NCBI GenBank assembly: GCA_039934875.1
Contig: JBDTLH010000339.1
Location: forward strand, 1 to 8,668
Direction of reading: 5' to 3'
Length of the DNA stretch: 8,668 nt
DNA from: JBDTLH01 sp039934875
GTDB lineage: Bacteria; Acidobacteriota; Terriglobia; Terriglobales; Acidobacteriaceae
Shown one piece after another: positions 4,978 to 8,668 of this stretch. Below the pieces are notes generated by a model that saw nothing but the letters and a program-made list of their open reading frames with translations, was not told the DNA's origin and did no database searches. The number at the start of each line of letters is the position of its first letter. The first letter of the stretch is position 1. A program made the translations under genes and the position numbers.

Positions 4978-5274
4978 ATGCCCATGTTCAATCCCCCACA
5001 TCCCGGCGAAGTTATCCGCGCGGAGATCATCGGAGCGCACAATCTGACCGTGACTGCCGCCGCCAAGGCATTGGGCGTGTCGCGCCAGGCTTTGTCCAGC
5101 CTGTTAAACGGCCAAGCGGACCTCACCGGAGACATGGCGCTGCGGATCGAAAAAGCATTCGGCCCGAAGATGGAAACGCTCATGGGAATGCAGTCCGCCT
5201 ATGACATTTTCGCGACGCGCCAGCGTCAGGCCAAGATCAAGGTCGCTCCGTATCACCCTGTCGAGGCGCATTGA
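4978..5274 (+). CDS. higA: HigA antitoxin, XRE-family helix-turn-helix
   Basis: The 98-residue protein opens with MPMFNPPHPGEVIRAEII, the hallmark of the VapI/HigA family. An XRE helix-turn-helix follows at about residues 24-60 (LTVTAAAKALGVSRQALSSLLNGQADLTGDMALRIEKAFG). The C-terminus (QSAYDIFATRQRQAKIKVAPYHP) is also typical. It binds HigB and represses the shared promoter. The ATG at 4978 is preceded by AGGAGG at 5 nt, the strongest ribosome-binding site in the window, in contrast to higB. A second ATG at 4984 is possible but less well spaced. The gene ends 123 bp before the arginase gene, with no clear terminator between them. Confidence 0.92.
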   Translation: MPMFNPPHPGEVIRAEIIGAHNLTVTAAAKALGVSRQALSSLLNGQADLTGDMALRIEKAFGPKMETLMGMQSAYDIFATRQRQAKIKVAPYHPVEAH

Positions 5275-5397
5275 AAAGCCATCAGCTCTAGTCCCACCCT
5301 GTATCCTAATAGGTCGCGAACCACACAGCAGCGACCGGATGGGCAGGCAGAACGCCCGTCTCCCACAAGCTGAACGCTGAAAGCTGAGAGCCAAAAC

Positions 5398-6369
5398 ATG
5401 CCCACTATCGAAAAGCCAACTCCAGAAAATCGCCACGCCGGTCCCATCAATCACAATTCCAAAAAGATTCGCGTCATCGGAGTCCCGCTCGACCTGGGAC
5501 AATCGCGCCGCGGCGTGGACATGGGTCCCTCCGCCGTCCGCGTTGCCGGTCTCGAAGCCCGCCTCGAAGCCCTGGGCCACATCGTCGAAGACGCCGGCAA
5601 TGTGAGCGTCGCGATCGCCGAGACCAAGTCCTCCGGCGATCCGCACGCCAAGTATCTCAAGGAGATCACCAGAACCTGCACCGCCCACGCGGAACTTGTG
5701 GTCAAAACGCTCGAAGCCGGCATGACCCCGCTGGTGCTCGGCGGAGACCACTCGATTGCCGCGGGTTCAGTCGCCGGCGTCGCCGAATTTTATCGCCGCC
5801 AGAACCAGAAGATCGGCCTTATCTGGGTTGACGCCCACTCCGACATCAACACCCCGGAGACCTCGCCCAGCGGCAATGTGCATGGTATGCCGCTGGCCGC
5901 GATCCTGGGCGCCGGCGTTCCCGACCTCGCCAACATCTTCGGCTGGTCGCCCAAAGTTGAGCCGGAAAATGTTGTGCTCGTGGGAGTGCGCGACATTGAT
6001 GCTACCGAGAAAGAGAACATCCGCCGCGCCGGCGTCACCGAGGTTTACACCATGCGCGATATCGACGAGCGCGGCATGCGCACCGTCATCGAAGAGGCGC
6101 TGCGCACCGCCGGACGCGGCACCGCCGGCTATCACGTCTCACTTGATATGGATTGGATTGATCCCGAAGACGCTCCCGGCGTCGGCACTCCGGTGCGCGG
6201 CGGCGCCACCTACCGCGAGGCCCACCTCGCCATGGAGATCATCGCCGACCACGGGCGCATGACCAGCTTCGAGATCGTCGAAGTCAATCCCGTGATTGAC
6301 GAACACAACCGCACCGCCGACCTGGCCGTTGAGCTTGCCATGTCCGTCTTCGGCAAAAAAATCCTCTAA
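5398..6369 (+). CDS. rocF: Arginase (ureohydrolase family)
   Basis: The enzyme hydrolyses L-arginine to ornithine and urea in the cytoplasm and uses a binuclear manganese centre. The 323 residues fit the family's 300-320. Metal ligands are visible: H118 in GGDH, D145-A-H147-S-D149, and D250 and D252 in SLDMDWIDP. The substrate loop TPETSPSGNVHGMPLA (152-166) and APGVGTPVRGG (259-269) point to RocF-type arginase rather than agmatinase. E295 in FEIVEVNP is the usual late acidic residue. A tryptophan at 253 replaces the common glycine in 'DxDGLDP'. The ATG at 5398 starts a variable 22-residue tail before IRVIGVPLDLGQSRRGVDMGP. It has no Shine-Dalgarno sequence, but the 34 bases before it are preserved in the upstream remnant, which supports this start. 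Confidence 0.93.
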   Translation: MPTIEKPTPENRHAGPINHNSKKIRVIGVPLDLGQSRRGVDMGPSAVRVAGLEARLEALGHIVEDAGNVSVAIAETKSSGDPHAKYLKEITRTCTAHAELVVKTLEAGMTPLVLGGDHSIAAGSVAGVAEFYRRQNQKIGLIWVDAHSDINTPETSPSGNVHGMPLAAILGAGVPDLANIFGWSPKVEPENVVLVGVRDIDATEKENIRRAGVTEVYTMRDIDERGMRTVIEEALRTAGRGTAGYHVSLDMDWIDPEDAPGVGTPVRGGATYREAHLAMEIIADHGRMTSFEIVEVNPVIDEHNRTADLAVELAMSVFGKKIL

Positions 6370-6376
6370 AAAATAC

Positions 6377-6398
6377 GGCGGGACATTCCTGTCCCGCC
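6377..6398 (-). terminator. Hairpin terminator between convergent genes
   Basis: A perfect 9-bp stem, GGCGGGACA (6377-6385) / TGTCCCGCC (6390-6398), with a 4-nt loop lies between two convergent genes. On the minus strand it is followed by GTATTTTTTAG, so it works best as an intrinsic terminator for the Arg/Gln/Asp-rich protein gene. It may also stop arginase transcription, though the plus strand lacks a T-tract after it. Confidence 0.7.
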
Positions 6399-6422
6399 TC
6401 ACTGACCTCTCACTACTAACCG

Positions 6423-6752
6423 CTACCGGGGGTTCCAATACCAATCCCGCCGGTCCTGCCGCACGTCCTGCCGCTGCTGCTTCAGCCGCTGCTGGTCGCG
6501 CCACATGTCCTGCCGGATCTTCTGCGCCTCGCGATAATCGCCTTCGCGCAACTCGTGCTGCAAGCGTCCCTGATCACGATATAAATCGCTCTGCTGCCGG
6601 TCCATCTGCCGGTAATCCTGGCGGATGTCCTGCCGGTCGCGCCGCCCATCTCCGTCATGGCCCCAGTATCCGCTCTGCGCCATCAGGCTTCCCGCTCCCA
6701 AAGTTCCCATCAACAGAATTCCCATTCCCAACTTAATCGCTGTACTTTTCAT
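6423..6752 (-). CDS. Secreted Arg/Gln/Asp-rich helical protein, 109 aa
   Basis: A signal peptide (MKSTAIKLGMGILLMGTLGAGSLMA, cleavage near residue 25) precedes a mature part made almost wholly of R, Q, D and Y/W. Irregular repeats such as RQDIRQDYRQMDRQQ and QQRLKQQRQDVRQDRR run from residue 37 to 102, predicting one long charged helix or coiled coil, and the protein ends in DWYWNPR. Export to the periplasm is inferred. Proteins of this look are common in Acidobacteria, but I know of no function. The ATG at 6752 is chosen over an upstream start at 6785 because AGGAGG lies 8-10 nt before it and the signal peptide begins there. It is followed by a strong terminator. Confidence 0.75.
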   Translation of the reverse strand: MKSTAIKLGMGILLMGTLGAGSLMAQSGYWGHDGDGRRDRQDIRQDYRQMDRQQSDLYRDQGRLQHELREGDYREAQKIRQDMWRDQQRLKQQRQDVRQDRRDWYWNPR

Positions 6753-6804
6753 GGCTGTTTCCTCCTGCCACTGATAGAAAACCATCAGGAGAGAAACAGT
6801 CGCG

Positions 6805-6824
6805 CGAATTGCTGTAACAATTCG
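6805..6824 (-). promoter_or_regulatory. Inverted repeat upstream of the Arg/Gln/Asp-rich protein gene
   Basis: Perfect 7-bp arms CGAATTG (6805-6811) and CAATTCG (6818-6824) enclose 6 nt. It lies 53-72 nt upstream of the ATG at 6752 in the only intergenic stretch that could hold that gene's promoter. TTGACG on the minus strand partly overlaps it, but no -10 box is found at 17 nt. A repressor or envelope-stress regulator site is possible. Confidence 0.35.
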
Positions 6825-6899
6825 TCAACCCGGGGCTTCAGCAGTCAGCACTCCGCACTTGCCTGAAGCTGATTGCCGAATGCCCGTGCAAAACGCATC

Positions 6900-7730
6900 T
6901 CAGGGAATCTTGAATGCATCCGCGGGCACACTTTGCCCAGCCTTCCGCACTACCATTTCATAATCGATGACCATCCCTCCCTCAACCTCGTAATGAATGA
7001 TCCAGCGCAGCGGGATAGTGACGCCGTTCACGTCATGAAAATCGCTGAACCGCTCCTCCACGTCGCTGGTAGTGTCCGGAGAGCCTCCGCTGGTGCTGCG
7101 AATGCCGGGGAAAGCGTGGATTTTCAGATGATATTTGGTCAACACATGCTGAAAGGTCTGCGGGTCGAAATACAGCAGGATATCGAGATCGGAGTTGGCC
7201 TTGGGCGGCAGATACAGCACCTCGTACAACTGTTTGCCGGCAATCTTCTTCATGCCGCGGATGGTCAACCTGGCATCATGCGCTTGCAAATTTCCCATCG
7301 GCCACGCGGCAGACATCACCCCGCCCACCAACCCTTCCCGCAGAATCTCAGAATGAAAAAATAAGAAGGTCCCCAACGCCGACCGCTTACCAGGCGAGAT
7401 CACGGCGATGCTGGTCTTGTCTCCGGCCTTGATGAAATCCTCTCCGGGATAGTCGTTCGCGCCCAAATCCATGATGTAACGCATGTCATTCACCCGCGAA
7501 AGCAGCTTGCCCGTGCCTTGCAGAACGCCATGGCCCCCGACAATGAATTTGACCGCGGTGATCCCCTCAAGCGTGCGTGTCTCGTTCTTTTTGCGCGCTT
7601 CGTCGGTGCCAATCGCGCTGAGGTGCTTGGCAATTAGCTCCGCCGGAGTGATCTTCTCCCCCGCCCGCAATCCGCGCGAGGCGCCGATGAGAAGCAAAAC
7701 CGTGAGGGCCAGAAACCTGTGTTTTTTCAT
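6900..7730 (-). CDS. Exported LolA-like protein, 276 aa
   Basis: A signal peptide (MKKHRFLALTVLLLIGASRGLRA, cleavage near residue 23) is followed by PAELIAKHLSAIGTDEARKKNETRTLEGI. That opening, with the later strands (GVLQGTGKLLSRVNDMRYIMDLGANDYPGEDFIKAGDK, LTIRGMKKIAGKQLYEVLYLPP, DLDILLYFDPQTFQHVLTKYHLKI, EERFSDFHDVNGVTIPLRWIIHYE), resembles the LolA/LolB-like beta-sheet fold of outer-membrane lipoprotein-sorting proteins. Many Acidobacteria proteins of about 270 residues share it. Specific lipid or lipoprotein binding is inferred from fold resemblance only. The ATG at 7730 starts the signal peptide. The frame is open to 8042, but that extension translates the neighbouring gene in the wrong frame. 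No Shine-Dalgarno sequence precedes the ATG. Confidence 0.7.
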   Translation of the reverse strand: MKKHRFLALTVLLLIGASRGLRAGEKITPAELIAKHLSAIGTDEARKKNETRTLEGITAVKFIVGGHGVLQGTGKLLSRVNDMRYIMDLGANDYPGEDFIKAGDKTSIAVISPGKRSALGTFLFFHSEILREGLVGGVMSAAWPMGNLQAHDARLTIRGMKKIAGKQLYEVLYLPPKANSDLDILLYFDPQTFQHVLTKYHLKIHAFPGIRSTSGGSPDTTSDVEERFSDFHDVNGVTIPLRWIIHYEVEGGMVIDYEMVVRKAGQSVPADAFKIP

Positions 7731-7739
7731 GCGAGCGAC

Positions 7740-7745
7740 AGTATA
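7740..7745 (-). promoter_or_regulatory. Candidate -10 box of the LolA-like gene (TATACT)
   Basis: TATACT on the minus strand (within GTTATACT) ends 9 nt before the ATG at 7730. No matching -35 is visible. Used as a promoter it would give a transcript starting within a few bases of the start codon, consistent with the missing Shine-Dalgarno sequence. Confidence 0.4.
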
Positions 7746-7784
7746 ACGCTGCCGCCCAAAACCTGCCCAGCCCGCAATATAAGT

Positions 7785-7808
7785 ACAGCCGCCTCGAAGG
7801 GCGGCTGT
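7785..7808 (-). terminator. Hairpin after the PEP-CTERM gene
   Basis: Perfect 9-bp arms ACAGCCGCC (7785-7793) and GGCGGCTGT (7800-7808) enclose a 6-nt loop, 29 bp past the PEP-CTERM stop. On the minus strand the stem is followed by ACTTATATT, a weak T-rich tail; on the plus strand by TGTTTTAAT. The only gene reading into it is on the minus strand. Confidence 0.6.
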
Positions 7809-7836
7809 TGTTTTAATACGATGTGAGTTGATCTGA

Positions 7837-8514
7837 TTAGAAGTTGAAGCGGCGGCGGGCCACTCCAGCCAATCCCAGCATGCCAGATCCAAAGAGGACC
7901 AGCGAACCAGGCTCTGGAATCGGCGGTGCATTACTTCCATCGATCTCGAAAGCAACGTCGGTCCCGAAGAATGGGTTAAATGGGCCGGTCGCGCTGCCGT
8001 TTTGGTCGAACGCGATGTTGTTTTGAGCGTCGCCGAACGCAAAATTCCACGCCTGTTCGGTAGTGGGATCGGCTTCCATCGCCACCAACCAATACTGCGT
8101 GCCCGTCGTCAGCGTCAGACAACCGCTGCACGTGAACTGCGTCAGGCTCATCGAACCGAACGGAGGAATCGTACCCACCTGGGTCAGCGTGGCCAGAATG
8201 TTGCCGTCGGGTACACCGCCGGAACCACCGCTACCTGTTTCCACAAACAAGTTGATCGGGCTATTGCTGCCCGCAAAGTTGCCTATTCCCAACTGCGCGC
8301 CGGTCAACGTTGCCGTAGAGCTGACCATGAATGGGCTGGCGATCACCTGATTGAAAAAGTTGCTGCCATCCACAAAATAACCGTTGGCCGAATCAAACGC
8401 GCCGCCCGGTCCCAACGTGGTGTAAAGAGTGCCTGCCATCGCAGACCCCGCGGAGAGCATGACAATCATTGCGATCGCTGCTCCCAGGAAACCTCTCCCA
8501 AATCTCTTGCTCAT
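7837..8514 (-). CDS. PEP-CTERM sorting-domain secreted protein, 225 aa
   Basis: The protein has an N-terminal signal peptide (residues 1-27, ending SAMA). The C-terminal PEP-CTERM tripartite signal is complete: PEP at 200-202, a hydrophobic helix (SLVLFGSGMLGLAGVA, 204-219) and the basic cluster RRR (220-222). Such proteins are exported, then cut and sorted by an exosortase (EpsH family), usually in exopolysaccharide-producing bacteria. The mature region is beta-rich, Gly/Ser/Thr/Asn-rich and nearly lysine-free, with a C129-S-G-C132 pair that could form a disulphide. It resembles choice-of-anchor/discoidin-like extracellular proteins of unknown ligand. The ATG at 8514 follows GGAGGA (8529-8524) at 9 nt; an upstream frame to 8577 is rejected because the signal peptide starts at 8514. 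No exosortase is in the window. Confidence 0.88.
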   Translation of the reverse strand: MSKRFGRGFLGAAIAMIVMLSAGSAMAGTLYTTLGPGGAFDSANGYFVDGSNFFNQVIASPFMVSSTATLTGAQLGIGNFAGSNSPINLFVETGSGGSGGVPDGNILATLTQVGTIPPFGSMSLTQFTCSGCLTLTTGTQYWLVAMEADPTTEQAWNFAFGDAQNNIAFDQNGSATGPFNPFFGTDVAFEIDGSNAPPIPEPGSLVLFGSGMLGLAGVARRRFNF

Positions 8515-8535
8515 GTAGTCAAATCCTCCAGTGCG

Positions 8536-8557
8536 CGCGAAATATCGATATTTCACG
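8536..8557 (-). promoter_or_regulatory. Palindrome upstream of the PEP-CTERM gene
   Basis: GAAATATCGATATTTC (8539-8554) is a perfect 16-bp palindrome. CG/CG pairs flank it after a single mismatch. It lies just above the Shine-Dalgarno sequence of the PEP-CTERM gene, within the expected 5' leader or promoter. It could be a repressor operator or a leader hairpin. Confidence 0.45.
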
Positions 8558-8577
8558 AACGCTGGAAAGCATGTCAC

Positions 8578-8668
8578 AAATCTCAGGGAAGTACAATCAA
8601 AAACTTGAAAATAGTTGCCACGAATGCAACAGCATCTTCGGCGAATCGTTTGCTTTATCTTTTCTTCA
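8578..8668. other. Non-coding right edge, no gene seen
   Basis: These bases are AT-richer than the genes and hold no credible coding frame. They probably carry the promoter of the PEP-CTERM gene, but I find no clean sigma-70 or sigma-54 element. Confidence 0.5.

Noticed and set aside
5272..5397. Promoter for arginase starting from TTGAAA at 5272
   Set aside because: No -10 hexamer lies at 16-18 nt; the nearest TATCCT is about 25 nt away.
5104..5751. Minus-strand open frame of 215 codons over higA and arginase
   Set aside because: It covers two well-supported plus-strand genes and has no family features.
6296..6736. Plus-strand open frame past the arginase end
   Set aside because: It overlaps the end of arginase, runs through the terminator hairpin and is the complement of the Arg/Gln/Asp-rich protein gene; its Ala/Pro-rich product has no recognisable motif.
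7731..8042. Extension of the LolA-like protein to 380 residues
   Set aside because: It overlaps the PEP-CTERM gene in another frame and would bury the clear signal peptide that starts at 7730.
8605..8621. Sigma-54 promoter for the PEP-CTERM gene (TGGCAAC on the minus strand)
   Set aside because: The -24 half is fair, but the conserved GC of the -12 element is absent (TTCAA instead of TTGCA).

Overview
This window is GC-rich bacterial chromosome, most likely from an Acidobacteriota (Terriglobia/Koribacter-like) genome. That placement is inferred from a PEP-CTERM secreted protein, a RocF-type arginase with an 'MDWIDPEDAPG' motif, several Sec-exported proteins of unknown function, and degenerate 'GTGACTCGTGAC' / 'AGCTGAAAGCTGA' repeats between genes. 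I recognise these traits from that group but could not check them by search. No rRNA, tRNA, CRISPR array or insertion sequence is visible.

Layout. Positions 1-223 hold the possible tail of an upstream gene, a 38-residue single-helix membrane ORF (78-194) and a hexamer microsatellite. A zinc-ribbon protein lies on the minus strand (224-607). Asparaginyl-tRNA synthetase (asnS, 729-2072, plus strand) converges on a compact minus-strand accessory cluster, in transcription order brnT-like toxin, brnA-like antitoxin, a small conserved-looking protein, and an AbiEii-like nucleotidyltransferase (3824 down to 2114). Next comes a decayed arginase copy (3901-4060, plus), a secreted lumazine-binding/NTF2-like protein (4114-4563, minus), a higBA toxin-antitoxin operon (4676-5274, plus) and an intact arginase gene (5398-6369, plus). 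The right end is a run of exported-protein genes on the minus strand: an Arg/Gln/Asp-rich periplasmic protein (6423-6752), a LolA-like protein (6900-7730) and a PEP-CTERM protein (7837-8514).

How it fits together. Two housekeeping genes (asnS and arginase) flank about 3.3 kb of accessory DNA holding two recognisable toxin-antitoxin pairs and a third candidate pair. The arginase remnant and the intact arginase are direct repeats around the lumazine-binding-like gene and higBA, so this segment has a history of duplication and decay. In the remnant, the 50 bp around the SPSGNVHGMPLAAILG motif differs from the intact gene at six bases, all synonymous third positions. The copy therefore diverged as a working gene before a 386-bp net loss (frame-shifting) and loss of the start codon killed it.

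A second pattern is in the start regions. asnS, higB, the LolA-like gene and possibly brnT have a -10-like box about 8-10 nt before the start codon and no Shine-Dalgarno sequence, as expected for leaderless transcripts. Both antitoxin genes (higA, brnA) have clear Shine-Dalgarno sequences instead. I do not see a clearly unprecedented system. The best candidates for novelty are the small protein/nucleotidyltransferase pair fused to brnTA and the leaderless-toxin / SD-antitoxin arrangement.
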